Under the pieces are notes generated by a model. It had not been told where the DNA came from. It saw only the letters and a list, made by a program, of their open reading frames with translations, and ran no database searches. From NCBI GenBank assembly GCA_035384965.1, contig DAOOJE010000002.1, positions 124,001 to 188,000 on the forward strand: 64,000 nt of DNA, given 5' to 3'. Of the stretch, positions 9,398 through 17,687 are shown piece by piece. The first letter of the stretch is position 1, and every line of letters begins with the position of its first letter. Source of the stretch: JAAYVZ01 sp035384965. Its GTDB lineage: Bacteria > Acidobacteriota > Thermoanaerobaculia > Thermoanaerobaculales > Thermoanaerobaculaceae. Position numbers and translations under genes: made by a program.

Positions 9398-9765
9398 GCC
9401 GAGGCCTCCAGGCAGCGCTTGACAGCGAGCTTCAGCTCGCCGAGGTCGGACGACTTGACGACGTAGGCGTCGGCCAGCCACGAGGAGAAGTCGTCCTGGT
9501 ACCGGGCGTAGGCGGTGCACAGCACGATCGGGAGGCGCGGGTGGGCCGCCTTGACCTCGCGCAGGAGCTGCAACCCCGAGGCCTCGCCGAGGCGGATGTC
9601 GAGGACCACCGCGTCGATGCCTCCCCGGTTGATCCGGTCCCGCGCCGCCTCGAGGCCGGTGGCCGTCGCGACCTCGTACCCCAGCCGCTCGAACGCGGTG
9701 CGGTACAGCTCGAGCAGCCCCTCCTCGTCGTCGATGAACAGCACGCACCGTTTCGTCACGCCCAC
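9394..9765 (-). CDS. Single-domain response regulator
   Basis: A 123-residue stand-alone receiver domain. Acidic pocket D12-D13, phospho-acceptor D56 (VVLDIRLG), the threonine in LCTAY and the lysine in VVKSSD are all present, so it should be phosphorylatable. There is no output domain, so it must act by protein contact or as a phosphate relay. It overlaps the upstream histidine kinase by 10 bases and the downstream nucleotidyltransferase by 4, placing it as the regulator of a kinase-receiver-sugar gene operon. Confidence 0.92.
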   Translation of the reverse strand: MGVTKRCVLFIDDEEGLLELYRTAFERLGYEVATATGLEAARDRINRGGIDAVVLDIRLGEASGLQLLREVKAAHPRLPIVLCTAYARYQDDFSSWLADAYVVKSSDLGELKLAVKRCLEASA

Positions 9766-11156
9766 CTCCGCAGCAGCAAGGCGAATCGCACCCAGGGGGT
9801 GTCAGACTGATCGTAGTCTACCCTGCCGCCCATCGCCTCGGCGAGGGCGCGCAGGGAAGCGAGGCCCAGTCCCGAGGAAGAGCGGCGCATCGACATGCCG
9901 CCCGAAAACGGCGCACCCGCCAGTTCCGGCTCGAGCGGCGGACCGGTGTCGGCCACCTGCAGGCGGCCCCATGCGCCTTCCTCGGTCACGGCCACCTGCA
10001 CCTCCCCCCGCTGCACTTGGCAGGCGGTGAGAGCGTTGGCCAGCAGCGTCTCGACGCACCGCTCGGCCACCTCGGGATCGCCCCCGACCCGCACCTGACG
10101 AGCCGGCCGGTAGCAGACCAGCCGCACGTGCCGCTTGACGGCCAGCGGCCGGAAGCGCTCGACCACGCGCTCGGCCAGCTCGCCGAGTTCCATTTCGCGG
10201 GCGGAAGTGCCGTTGGCGCGCCCGGCGAGCCCCTCGGCCAGGCGGCCCACGTGCTCCTCCACGCGCGCCACCGCTTCGGCGATGATCGCGAGCTTGCGAG
10301 CCAGCTCCGCCGGTTCGGCCGGCGGCGAGGCTGCCAGCTCGCGCGCCGTGCCGCCAGCGATCGACAGCGGGTTGATCAGCTCGTGGGTCAGCGACCGCGC
10401 GGTGGCGAGGAGCAAGGTGGCGTGCTCCGCCGCCACCCGCTGCTGCTCCTCCTCCCGCAGGCGGCGCAGCAGCTCGGTGCGCTCGACGGCGGCGCGCAGC
10501 ACGTGGGCCAGCGACTCGGCGGCCTCGAGGGTGCCGAGGTAGACCGGCGCGGCCGTGACGAAGTTGTCGGCCAGCACGACCCCCCACGGCCCCGCGGCAG
10601 CAAGCAGCGGGATGACGACGAGGGCACGCGAGTCCAGGACATCCACCCAGTGCCGGACGCAGCGGTCGGGGTGGGTGGCGTGGGCGACGAACGCTCGCCG
10701 CCATGCGTGGCAGCCTCGGGGCGAGGGGAGCGACAGCTCGGCCAGCGTCTTCGCGTGGCGCTGCCGCTCGGCGGCGACGGCGGCGGCGTCCGGCTCGCCG
10801 AGCAGCTCGAGCGGCCGGACCTGGCGCCGGGACAGCTCGGCCCAGACCCTGAACGCCTCCTCGCGCGAGCGCGGTCCCACCCCGAAGACCCCCCGCAGCT
10901 CGTCGTCCCGGGCCAGGAGGAGGAACGCTCGGTTGAAGCCCAGCCCCTCACCGGCCGTCAGGGCTGACAGCACGATCCACGCTGCGACCTCGGGGTCCAC
11001 CGCCCGTTCGAGCGCCTCGCCGACGGCGACCAGGAGATCGAGCAGCCGGTTGGAGCGGTGGCGCCGCAGCGAAAGCCCGGCGTCGAGAGCCCACAACCCG
11101 GCGCGTCCTCGGCGCGCTCCGCGGGGCCGTCTGGGCAGCGCTCCCTCGCGCGGCAC
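9756..11156 (-). CDS. GAF-type sensor histidine kinase
   Basis: A 466-residue soluble kinase. The N-terminal 200 residues look like a GAF-type sensor (LVVIPLLAAAGPWGVVLADNF). The phosphorylation segment is ARSLTHELINPLSIAGG. The ATPase domain includes ETLLANALTACQ, a weakened G1 box (DTGPPLEPE) and a G2 box (SSSGLGLASLRALAEAMGG). The GTG start at 11156 follows GAGGAGGTAGC, an excellent ribosome site. That site overlaps the stop codon of a 13-codon mini-ORF preceded by a consensus -10. Its likely partner is the receiver it overlaps. The role is inferred as control of the downstream sugar and glycogen genes. Confidence 0.87.
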   Translation of the reverse strand: MPREGALPRRPRGARRGRAGLWALDAGLSLRRHRSNRLLDLLVAVGEALERAVDPEVAAWIVLSALTAGEGLGFNRAFLLLARDDELRGVFGVGPRSREEAFRVWAELSRRQVRPLELLGEPDAAAVAAERQRHAKTLAELSLPSPRGCHAWRRAFVAHATHPDRCVRHWVDVLDSRALVVIPLLAAAGPWGVVLADNFVTAAPVYLGTLEAAESLAHVLRAAVERTELLRRLREEEQQRVAAEHATLLLATARSLTHELINPLSIAGGTARELAASPPAEPAELARKLAIIAEAVARVEEHVGRLAEGLAGRANGTSAREMELGELAERVVERFRPLAVKRHVRLVCYRPARQVRVGGDPEVAERCVETLLANALTACQVQRGEVQVAVTEEGAWGRLQVADTGPPLEPELAGAPFSGGMSMRRSSSGLGLASLRALAEAMGGRVDYDQSDTPWVRFALLLRRWA

Positions 11157-11165
11157 GCTACCTCC

Positions 11166-11207
11166 TCACCGGGACCTCGGCGTGGAGGCGACCGCACAGC
11201 CGTTCAT
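11166..11207 (-). CDS. Leaderless 13-residue mini-ORF ahead of histidine kinase
   Basis: An ATG at 11207 sits exactly six bases after TACAAT (11219-11214). It opens a frame of 13 codons (MNGCAVASTPRSR) whose TGA lies inside the GGTGAGGAGG ribosome site of the kinase. The position suggests a leaderless leader peptide whose translation opens or blocks the kinase start. It could also be only a by-product of the promoter sequence. The peptide resembles nothing I know. Confidence 0.4.
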   Translation of the reverse strand: MNGCAVASTPRSR

Positions 11208-11219
11208 GCCCGGATTGTA
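11208..11219 (-). promoter_or_regulatory. -10 element, leaderless type
   Basis: TACAAT at 11219-11214 followed by six bases and then ATG. The same -10-N6-start layout recurs at 19208, 42886, 44757, 49280, 49329 and 54212. No good -35 is visible. Confidence 0.55.
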
Positions 11220-11316
11220 GCGCTGGAGGCCGCTCCCGGCGCGGGCGGGAACACCGTCACGAACCACGCCGAAATCCACGGCGGGGCGCGTGCCCAAGGC
11301 CGAGAATCAACGAGCG

Positions 11317-12360
11317 TCAGACGACGCGCCGCCACCCCGCCTCGTCGAAGAAGCCGAAGGCGTGCTCCACCTTGGCGTAGAGCACCGCCGGCGGCGGCAG
11401 GAGGTGGGCGGGGAGCATCAGCCGGCCGTTGCGGGTGGAGCCGCGCAGGCGGGCGCTGCCCAGCGCGGCGCCGCTCGTGGTGTCGGTCACGGGGAGGGCG
11501 CCGAACGGCGGCCACAGCGAGACCGAGAGTCGGATCGGGCGGCGATCGGCGCCAAGCCCCGCCAGCAGCAGCGTGCTCGGCCCGAAGCTGCGGAAACGGG
11601 AACGGGACGCCAGCAGGACCTCCCACCCGTCCTCGGCCGGATGCACGCCGCGAACCGGGTGGGCGCTCGCGAGCAGCGCCGGTTCGACCTCGAAGAACGC
11701 CTCCTCGGACTGCGCGAAGCCGCGCAGCCAGGTGCCGCGCCAGAACTGCTGGGTGCGGTGGCAGTCGATGGCCGCCCGCTTGCGGCCGAGCGCGGGCTGG
11801 TCGAGCGCCACGACCGTCGCACCGGGAGGGCGGCGCCGCTGCCCAGGGTCGTGAACGAAAAAGCGCAGGTGGCGCAGCGGAAGGTCGACGCCCTCCAGGA
11901 CGAGGGCGATCCAGACCCCCAGCGCGCTGTGGTCGGGGTGCCGGTCTAGCATCGACGGGCCGACCAGGACCGTCGGCCGGAACTCCAGGACTGCCCGGCG
12001 GAGGTCGTCGAGGAGGTGGGTGTCGGCGCGCATCAGCAGCGCCGTGAGGCCCTGGTCCGGAAACGCCAGGAACGATGCTGCGCCGCCCCCGACGCCGAGG
12101 GCGGCGAGCGCGGCCAGCACCTCGCCGCGCCGGATGGCGCCGAAGCGGGCCCGGTCGCGTGCCGTGATCCAGACCGAGCGCTCGCTGGCGCGCTGCGCCC
12201 ACGGGTTGTTGTCGCCGTCGGTGGCGAACAGCAGCCGGATCGCGGCGCCCGCCTCCAGGGCGTGCTGCAGCAGCCCGCCGGCTGCCAGACTCTCGTCGTC
12301 CGGGTGGGGCAGCACCACCAGCACCCGGTCGGCGGGAGTGAGCCGCAGCGGGGACGTCAC
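11317..12360 (-). CDS. PIG-L (LmbE-like) deacetylase family protein
   Basis: A 347-residue zinc-dependent N-deacetylase of the PIG-L/LmbE family, which deacetylates N-acetylglucosamine-type sugars and related substrates. The metal and catalytic motif PHPDDESLAAGG lies near residue 20, and the second motif RHPDHSALG near 145. The C-terminal 110 residues (HRTQQFWRGTWLRGFAQSEE onward) exceed the core fold and look like a beta-rich accessory region. The GTG start at 12360 overlaps the stop of the kinase gene (GTGA) behind GGCAGGAGGTGC, so the longer reading is rejected. The substrate is unknown; glycolipid or mycothiol-like precursors are possible. Confidence 0.85.
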   Translation of the reverse strand: MTSPLRLTPADRVLVVLPHPDDESLAAGGLLQHALEAGAAIRLLFATDGDNNPWAQRASERSVWITARDRARFGAIRRGEVLAALAALGVGGGAASFLAFPDQGLTALLMRADTHLLDDLRRAVLEFRPTVLVGPSMLDRHPDHSALGVWIALVLEGVDLPLRHLRFFVHDPGQRRRPPGATVVALDQPALGRKRAAIDCHRTQQFWRGTWLRGFAQSEEAFFEVEPALLASAHPVRGVHPAEDGWEVLLASRSRFRSFGPSTLLLAGLGADRRPIRLSVSLWPPFGALPVTDTTSGAALGSARLRGSTRNGRLMLPAHLLPPPAVLYAKVEHAFGFFDEAGWRRVV

Positions 12361-13220
12361 GCACCTCCTGCCGGCGCCGGGCCGAGCCGCTCCCGCACGC
12401 GGTCGATGGCGGCCTGCACCGCTCCGGCGTCGTGGAGGCGGGCTGCCGGGTCCTTGGCGCACAGCCCGGAAACCAGCTGCCAGACGTCGTCGGGGAGAGG
12501 CACGGGCAGCGTCTTGGGCGCCGGCAGCGGCTGCCGGGCGTGCAGCAGCAGCAGGCGCACCGGCGAGGGATCGTCGAACGGCGGAGCCCCTTCCAGCATC
12601 TCGAACAAGATGATGCCGAGCGCGTACAGGTCGGCGCGGGCGTCCACCGGGGAGCTCGCCGCCTCAGGAGCGGCGTAGCGGGGGCTGCCGATGAAGGTGC
12701 CGGCGGTGGTGAGCCCGCGCTCGCCGGCGATTCGGGCGATGCCGAAGTCGAGCACGCGGGTGCTCCCGTCGGCCGAAAGCATGACGTTCTCGGGCTTGAG
12801 GTCACGGTGGATGACACCCTTGCCGTGGGCGTGGGCGAGCGCCGAGGCGACGTCGCGAGCGATGGCCAGCGCAGGCCCCAGCGGCAGCGGGGTGCGGTTC
12901 GCCAGCAGGCTCGCGAGGGTGCGGCCCTCGACCAGTTCCATGGCGATGAACAACCGCCCCTCGTCCTCGCCGGCTTCCAGCACCCGCACGATCGCCGGGT
13001 GGTGCAGGCGGGCGCCGAGCGCGCCCTCCTGCAGGAAGCGCACGACGAACGTCGGGTCGCCGAGGCAGCGGCGGTGCGGGACTTTGAGCGCCACCAGCCG
13101 CCCGCCGGGCCCGCAGGCTCGGTACGTCCACGCCATGGAACCGCGACCGAGCGGGTCGACCACCGCGTACCGGCCGAGCCGGAACCCGCACGGCAGCTCG
13201 CCCCCCGCCTGGGTGTTCAT
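12357..13220 (-). CDS. Hanks-type serine/threonine protein kinase
   Basis: A 287-residue eukaryote-like kinase with a complete catalytic core: glycine loop LGRGSMAWTYRA, VALKVPHRR lysine, HRDLKPENVML catalytic loop, LDFGIARI magnesium loop and SPRYAAPEA. It ends soon after the kinase fold (ERLGPAPAGGA), with no transmembrane or sensor domain, so it is a minimal cytoplasmic kinase. The start at 13220 is preferred because TACGAT (13233-13228) ends seven bases before it, as in other leaderless genes here; an ATG at 13229 overlaps that box. It is translationally coupled to the PIG-L gene, which is a candidate target. Confidence 0.9.
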   Translation of the reverse strand: MNTQAGGELPCGFRLGRYAVVDPLGRGSMAWTYRACGPGGRLVALKVPHRRCLGDPTFVVRFLQEGALGARLHHPAIVRVLEAGEDEGRLFIAMELVEGRTLASLLANRTPLPLGPALAIARDVASALAHAHGKGVIHRDLKPENVMLSADGSTRVLDFGIARIAGERGLTTAGTFIGSPRYAAPEAASSPVDARADLYALGIILFEMLEGAPPFDDPSPVRLLLLHARQPLPAPKTLPVPLPDDVWQLVSGLCAKDPAARLHDAGAVQAAIDRVRERLGPAPAGGA

Positions 13221-13380
13221 CGGCGGCATCGTAGCAGGCCGCCGTCCGCGTCCACGGTTGCAAGGCGGGACGAGATGGAAACGCCCGGGAACGGGGGTGG
13301 CGAGCCGGGACGCCGAGACCGGCTCGACCGGCCGGGCGATGTGGGCTACAGTTGAGGCAGGTTCGTGCCGGGAGGGATAC

Positions 13381-13656
13381 ATGAGCCCGTTCATGGGTGG
13401 TTCGGCCGTGGCGATGGCTGGTCAGGTGGCTGACGGCTTCACGCTGGTCACGGCGGTGCAGCTCAAGCGCCTCACCGATCCCGAGCTGGACCAGCTCCAG
13501 TTCGAGCTCGAGAAGATCCTGCGCGACCTGCGCGGCTCGGTCGTCCCCCTCGACGACGTGGCGGCCATCCAGACCAAGAACCGCAAGCTGGCCCGCATCA
13601 ACGGGGTGATCCAGCAGATCCAGGCGACACGGGCGCAGCGACGCCGCGGGATGTGA
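13381..13656 (+). CDS. Small helical hypothetical protein
   Basis: A 91-residue protein I cannot assign. After a small, alanine/glycine-rich N-terminus it is strongly helical and charged (LTDPELDQLQFELEKILRDL, then IQTKNRKLARINGVIQQIQ), consistent with a short coiled coil. The start is well supported: GGGAGGGATAC precedes the ATG, and TACAGT at about 13347 could be its -10. Its last codons overlap the GTG of the next gene (ATGTGA), so the two are translated together. Confidence 0.7.
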   Translation: MSPFMGGSAVAMAGQVADGFTLVTAVQLKRLTDPELDQLQFELEKILRDLRGSVVPLDDVAAIQTKNRKLARINGVIQQIQATRAQRRRGM

Positions 13657-14612
13657 GCGGGCGATCGGAGCCGTGGTGGGGGCACCTCAAGGGCGACCCC
13701 CTGCCGTTCCTGCTTTCCGACGACGAGCCCGGTGTGGCGTGGCGCGCCCTGCAAGGCCTGCTGGGCCGGCCGCCCGACGCTCCGGCAGTGGTGCGCGCCC
13801 GCCGGGGCGCCCGGGAGAAGGGCGCCGCGGCAGCGCTTTTCGAGGGGCAGTCGGAGTTCGGGACGTGGGGCTCGCCGACCGCGTACGCGGCGCGCTGGAG
13901 CGGCACCGCCTGGCACGTCATGGCGCTCGCAGCGCTCGGCGCCGACCCCGAAGATCCGCGCGTGGAGCGCGCCGCCGAGGCGCTGCTGGAGGCCCTCCAC
14001 CCGCGATCGGGGGGCTTCGCCACGACGAGGAAGACGGCGCCCTCGCCTTGCTTTTCGGCCCAGGTCTGCGCCGCTCTGGTGAGGTTGGGGTACGCCCACC
14101 ACCCGCGCGTGCGGGAGGCCATCGCCTGGCTCGGCAGCCTGCCAGAACCCCCGTGGCGCTGCGGGGAGGAGCGCCACGACCATGACGGGAGCTGCTCGGT
14201 GGCGCCGGTCGCGACGCTGCGGCTGGTGTCCGAGCACGCGCCGGCGGAGCGCGGGCGCCTGGCGCCGCTCGCCACCCGCGCGGGCCGTTTCCTCGTGGAC
14301 CGGGGCCTGCACTTGCACGGCCCGGCGCCGCGCGGGTGGCTCGCCTTCGCCCACCCGTGCCTCGACCGCGCCGACCTGCTGGAGGCGCTGGTGCCGCTCG
14401 CGCGCCTCGGGTGGGAGCCGGAGCCCGCGATCCTGGCCGCGCTGCTCGCGGTGCTGGCCCGGCAGGACCCGCTGGGGCGGTGGACGCAGCACGTCGCGGC
14501 GCCGTTCGGTGAGCCCGCCGGCCGCCCGGGGCGCTGGGTGACGCTCAAGGCGCTGGTGGTACTCTCCGCCTTCGGCGGGGCGCTCTGCGCGCCGTGCGGA
14601 GGTGGGGGATGA
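13653..14612 (+). CDS. Terpenoid-cyclase/prenyltransferase-fold (alpha-toroid) protein
   Basis: A 319-residue protein with repeated helical units typical of the alpha-alpha toroid seen in squalene/terpene cyclases and prenyltransferase subunits: WGSPTAYAARWSGTAWHVMA, GGFATTRKTAPSPCFSAQVC and WLGSLPEPPW. The DxDD motif of true class II cyclases is not seen, and no signal peptide is evident. It is probably a non-terpene member of the squalene-hopene cyclase-like superfamily; the substrate is unknown. The GTG start overlaps the preceding stop, and its own stop overlaps the ATG of the SDR gene (ATGA). Confidence 0.65.
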   Translation: MSGRSEPWWGHLKGDPLPFLLSDDEPGVAWRALQGLLGRPPDAPAVVRARRGAREKGAAAALFEGQSEFGTWGSPTAYAARWSGTAWHVMALAALGADPEDPRVERAAEALLEALHPRSGGFATTRKTAPSPCFSAQVCAALVRLGYAHHPRVREAIAWLGSLPEPPWRCGEERHDHDGSCSVAPVATLRLVSEHAPAERGRLAPLATRAGRFLVDRGLHLHGPAPRGWLAFAHPCLDRADLLEALVPLARLGWEPEPAILAALLAVLARQDPLGRWTQHVAAPFGEPAGRPGRWVTLKALVVLSAFGGALCAPCGGGG

Positions 14613-15328
14613 GGAGCATCGTGGTGACCGGGGCGTCGAGCGGGATCGGGCTCGCGTGTGCGAGGCGTTTTCTGGAAGCGGGTGACCGCGTGGTGGCGCA
14701 GTACAGGACGAACCGCGAGCCGCTCGAGGCGCTCGCGGCGAAGCATGCGGGGCGAGTGCTCGCGGTGCAGGCCGACCTCGCCACGGAGGCAGGGTGCGTG
14801 CAGGTGATGGCGGTGGCCGGCACGCCCGATGTCGTGGTCCACTCGGCGGGGATCTGGAACGACGGCGCGATTCGCACCCTGACTGCGTCGGTCCTGGAGG
14901 AGATGTTCCGCACCAACACCTTCTCGGCGTACTACCTGAGCCGCGAGGCCGCGAAGACGATGCGCAAAGGGAGCATCATTTTCGTCGGCTCGACGGCAGG
15001 CGAGCGCGGGGAGCCCGGGCACAGCCACTATGCCGGCTCGAAGGCGGCGCTGTGGGGGCTCGTGCAATCGCTGGCGCAGGAGCTGGCGCCCGGCATCCGC
15101 GTCAATCTCGTCTCGCCGGGGTGGGTCCGCACGCCGATGTCGGAGGCGGCGTTCGCGGTGCCGGGACGGCTCGAGAGGATCGTGGGGGCGATCCCGCTGC
15201 GGCGGGTGGCCGAGCCGGAGGACGTGGCGTCCGCAGTGCTCTTCCTGGCCGCCGACGAGCAGCGCCACCTCACCGGCGTCGATCTGCCGGTCTCGGGCGG
15301 TGCGCTCCTGCCGATGCCCCGCGGGTAG
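14609..15328 (+). CDS. Short-chain dehydrogenase/reductase (SDR)
   Basis: A 239-residue classical SDR. The cofactor motif TGASSGIG is at residues 7-14. HSAGIWNDG corresponds to the NNAG strand, the catalytic serine lies in FVGSTAGERG, and the catalytic Tyr and Lys in HYAGSKAAL. The C-terminus has LVSPGWVRTPM and LTGVDLPVSGG. It resembles 3-oxoacyl-ACP reductases (FabG-like) but the substrate is not determined. The start at 14609, after GGAGGTGGGGG and overlapping the previous stop, is better than the one 15 bases earlier. Confidence 0.9.
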   Translation: MRSIVVTGASSGIGLACARRFLEAGDRVVAQYRTNREPLEALAAKHAGRVLAVQADLATEAGCVQVMAVAGTPDVVVHSAGIWNDGAIRTLTASVLEEMFRTNTFSAYYLSREAAKTMRKGSIIFVGSTAGERGEPGHSHYAGSKAALWGLVQSLAQELAPGIRVNLVSPGWVRTPMSEAAFAVPGRLERIVGAIPLRRVAEPEDVASAVLFLAADEQRHLTGVDLPVSGGALLPMPRG

Positions 15329-15425
15329 CCGCCGCCCTCCCACCCGTTTGCAGATCACAGCACACAGTTCCCCCACCACCAACAGAGTTCCGTTTCCAGC
15401 AGTGAACCGTGAACTGTCTCTGGGC

Positions 15426-15431
15426 TAGAAT
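15426..15431 (+). promoter_or_regulatory. -10 element for the half-ferritin gene
   Basis: TAGAAT in an otherwise GC-rich gap, 16 bases before the ATG at 15448 with a GGGGGAAG ribosome site between them. A -35 is not convincing. Confidence 0.45.
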
Positions 15432-15447
15432 GCGCCCAGGGGGAAGC

Positions 15448-15675
15448 ATGAGCACGAAGCCCGATTTCGGCGTCACCGAGCAGACCCGACCGGAGGAGGC
15501 GGTCAAGCTGGCGATCGAGCGGGAGCGAACGGCCAGGGAGTTCTACCTGCGCTGCGCCTCGATCGTCGCGGACCCCGGCGTCAAGAGGATGTTCGAGTTC
15601 CTGGCGGCGGAGGAGGAAAAGCACCAGAGCCTTCTCGAGCGCGAGTACGACCGCTTCATCGCCGGGGAGAACTGA
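15448..15675 (+). CDS. Half-size rubrerythrin/ferritin-like protein
   Basis: A 75-residue protein with two predicted helices carrying ferritin-like iron ligands: ERERTAREFYLRCAS in helix one and FLAAEEEKHQSLLEREYDRF in helix two (an EEKH-type ExxH motif). Full rubrerythrins have four helices and about 140 or more residues, so this one must dimerise to build a di-iron site, as encapsulated ferritin-like proteins do. No encapsulin is seen in the window. The start at 15448 is chosen because of GGGGGAAGC before it. The next gene follows after one base, so the two are co-translated. Confidence 0.7.
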   Translation: MSTKPDFGVTEQTRPEEAVKLAIERERTAREFYLRCASIVADPGVKRMFEFLAAEEEKHQSLLEREYDRFIAGEN

Positions 15676-15676
15676 G

Positions 15677-16378
15677 GTGGGCCCCAGGATCATCATCCAG
15701 GGAGAGCTGCAGGACCGCTACGAGGTGCAGCGGCTGCTCCAGGAAGCCCACCCCGAGGCGGCGGTCGAGACCGTGGGCACACCGTGGGAACTGGTGGACC
15801 GCGCCCGCAGCGCCGACTTCGCGGTGGTGCTCGTGCTCAAGGGGCCGATCGCGCGGCACCGGGAGCGTGTGCAGGCCGTGGCGTCGCTCCGCGCCAACGG
15901 GTTCGCCGGCCGGATCCTGTACGCCGGCAGCTTCCTGACCGAAAAGCAGGATGCCTTGCAGGCCGGGGCCCATTACGCCTTCGACCCCGAGGTGCAGCGC
16001 GCCGAGGAGGTGGTCTGGACCGCACTCTACCGGCCGCGAGTGGCGGTCGACCACGCGTTCCTGCGCTATCTGTTCGTGGGCGAGTGGCTCGAGCTGGCCG
16101 ACTACGCGGACGCCCTCCCCGAGCCCGGACCCGACGTGCTGCTGACCTCCACCTCCATGCACCCCGTTCCGGAGTTTTACGGCTCGCTCGCCGAGTACGC
16201 CCGGAGCCACCCCGACACGCGGTGCGTGCTCGTCGAGGACGAGGCGTCCGACGACGTGCGAGTGGAGGCACTGGCCTCGGGCGTGCAGCCTTACGTGGTG
16301 CTGCGCGAGGACGGGCTGCTGGCGCTGGCGCGGCTCGTGGGCAACCTCGCGCAGGAGTGCTGGTTGTCGAGGTTCTAG
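15677..16378 (+). CDS. Pseudo-receiver-like hypothetical protein
   Basis: A 233-residue protein of uncertain function with a GTG start immediately after the half-ferritin stop. Residues 1-115 follow the alternating beta/alpha pattern of a CheY receiver (RIIIQGELQDRYEVQRLLQE, then RILYAGSFLTEKQDALQAGA). However, the phospho-acceptor position reads VVLVLKG, the threonine position is an alanine, and the lysine is missing, so it cannot be a normal phosphoreceiver. The C-terminal half (about 125-233) is another alpha/beta region ending LAQECWLSRF. The link with an iron protein is unexplained. Confidence 0.55.
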   Translation: MGPRIIIQGELQDRYEVQRLLQEAHPEAAVETVGTPWELVDRARSADFAVVLVLKGPIARHRERVQAVASLRANGFAGRILYAGSFLTEKQDALQAGAHYAFDPEVQRAEEVVWTALYRPRVAVDHAFLRYLFVGEWLELADYADALPEPGPDVLLTSTSMHPVPEFYGSLAEYARSHPDTRCVLVEDEASDDVRVEALASGVQPYVVLREDGLLALARLVGNLAQECWLSRF

Positions 16379-16404
16379 GAGGCACGAGCCACGAGGCGAG
16401 GCCG

Positions 16405-17577
16405 ATGAGCGTGAGGACAGGGCTCGACCGGCTTGCGGCGGACCCGGTGCCGCTCGCGGGGCGGCGTTTTGCCGTCCTGGCCAACCAGGCGTCGACGACC
16501 GCGGAACTGGTGCCGGCGTGGCGCGCCCTCGCCGGGCGAGGCGGCCAGCTCGTGCGCATCCTCGCCCCGGAGCACGGGTTGTGGGGCGTGGCGCAAGACA
16601 TGGAAGCAGTGGACGACGGGGTGGAGGAAGCGCTGGGGGTGCCGGTGCACTCGCTGTACGGCTCCTCCCCCGACACGCTGGCGCCGCGCCGCGAGTGGCT
16701 CGAGGACGTCGACGCCCTCGTCGTCGACTTGCCCGACATCGGCACGCGCTACTACACGTTCGCCGCGACGCTCGTGCACGCCATGGCCGCGTGCGAGGGA
16801 GCCGGCGTCGAAGTGGTCGTCCTCGACCGCCCCAACCCGATCGGCGGAGTGGCGCTGGAGGGCGGGCCGGTGGAGGGGGGCTTTCGGTCGTTCGTGGGCG
16901 AGATCGACGTGCCGGTGCGGCACGGTCTGACGCTCGGGGAACTGGCGCTGCTCGTGCGCAGCACGCGCCATCCGGGTCTCGCGCTGACCGTGGTGACGTG
17001 CGAGGGGTGGCGCCGCGAGCAGTGGTGGGACGAGACCGGGCTGCCGTGGATCGCCCCGTCCCCCAACATGCCGACGCTCGTCACGGCGGCGATCTACCCC
17101 GGGGCCTGCCTCGTCGAGGCCACGAACCTCTCCGAGGGACGCGGGACAACGCGGCCGTTCGAGCTCGTCGGCGCCCCATGGCTGGACGGCGAGGGGCTCG
17201 CCCGGGTGCTCGCCGAGCTGCGGCTGCCGGGCGTTGCGTTCCGGGCGACGCGCTTTCGCCCGGAGTTCGGCAAGCACGCCCACACGGTCTGCGTCGGCCT
17301 GCAGTGGCACGTCACCGACCGGCGGGCGATGCGGCCGCTCGAGACCGGCGTACACCTGCTCGCTGCCGTTCAGCGGCTCCACCCCGACTGCTTCTCCTGG
17401 CGCGCCGAACCCTACGAGTTCGTGGCCGACACTCCGGCGATCGACCTGCTCACCGGCTCGGAGGCCGCCCGCGCCGTCATCGAGGGGCGAGCCGACGCCG
17501 GCGAGCTCGTCCGCGCATGGGCCGCCCACTGCGCCTGGTTCGCCGCGGCTCGCGAAGCGTACCTGCTGTATCCCTGA
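16405..17577 (+). CDS. DUF1343 / NamZ-type exo-beta-N-acetylmuramidase
   Basis: A 390-residue member of DUF1343, a family with characterised exo-N-acetylmuramidases that release MurNAc from peptidoglycan fragments. Family stretches are clear: FAVLANQAS, LAPEHGLWG, VDLPDIGTRYYTF, VLDRPNPIGG, PSPNMPTLVTAAIYPG and NLSEGRGTTRPFE. No signal peptide is seen in this reading, so it may work on imported muropeptides. It starts 26 bases after the pseudo-receiver gene behind a GAGGCGAGG purine stretch and is probably in the same operon. Function is family-based. Confidence 0.85.
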   Translation: MSVRTGLDRLAADPVPLAGRRFAVLANQASTTAELVPAWRALAGRGGQLVRILAPEHGLWGVAQDMEAVDDGVEEALGVPVHSLYGSSPDTLAPRREWLEDVDALVVDLPDIGTRYYTFAATLVHAMAACEGAGVEVVVLDRPNPIGGVALEGGPVEGGFRSFVGEIDVPVRHGLTLGELALLVRSTRHPGLALTVVTCEGWRREQWWDETGLPWIAPSPNMPTLVTAAIYPGACLVEATNLSEGRGTTRPFELVGAPWLDGEGLARVLAELRLPGVAFRATRFRPEFGKHAHTVCVGLQWHVTDRRAMRPLETGVHLLAAVQRLHPDCFSWRAEPYEFVADTPAIDLLTGSEAARAVIEGRADAGELVRAWAAHCAWFAAAREAYLLYP

Positions 17578-17687
17578 GGCGGGCCCGCAGCGTCCCCACC
17601 TTTCCGCACGCGGATCCGGGAAAGCCTCCAGCCAGCCGAGGCTCGCGACCGGCCTCTCGACAGGGGTCCCGGTGGGGTGTGGCCCCA

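Noticed and set aside
6926..9466. An 846-codon plus-strand frame over the nucleotidyltransferase fusion
   Set aside because: Antisense shadow with no recognisable domain.
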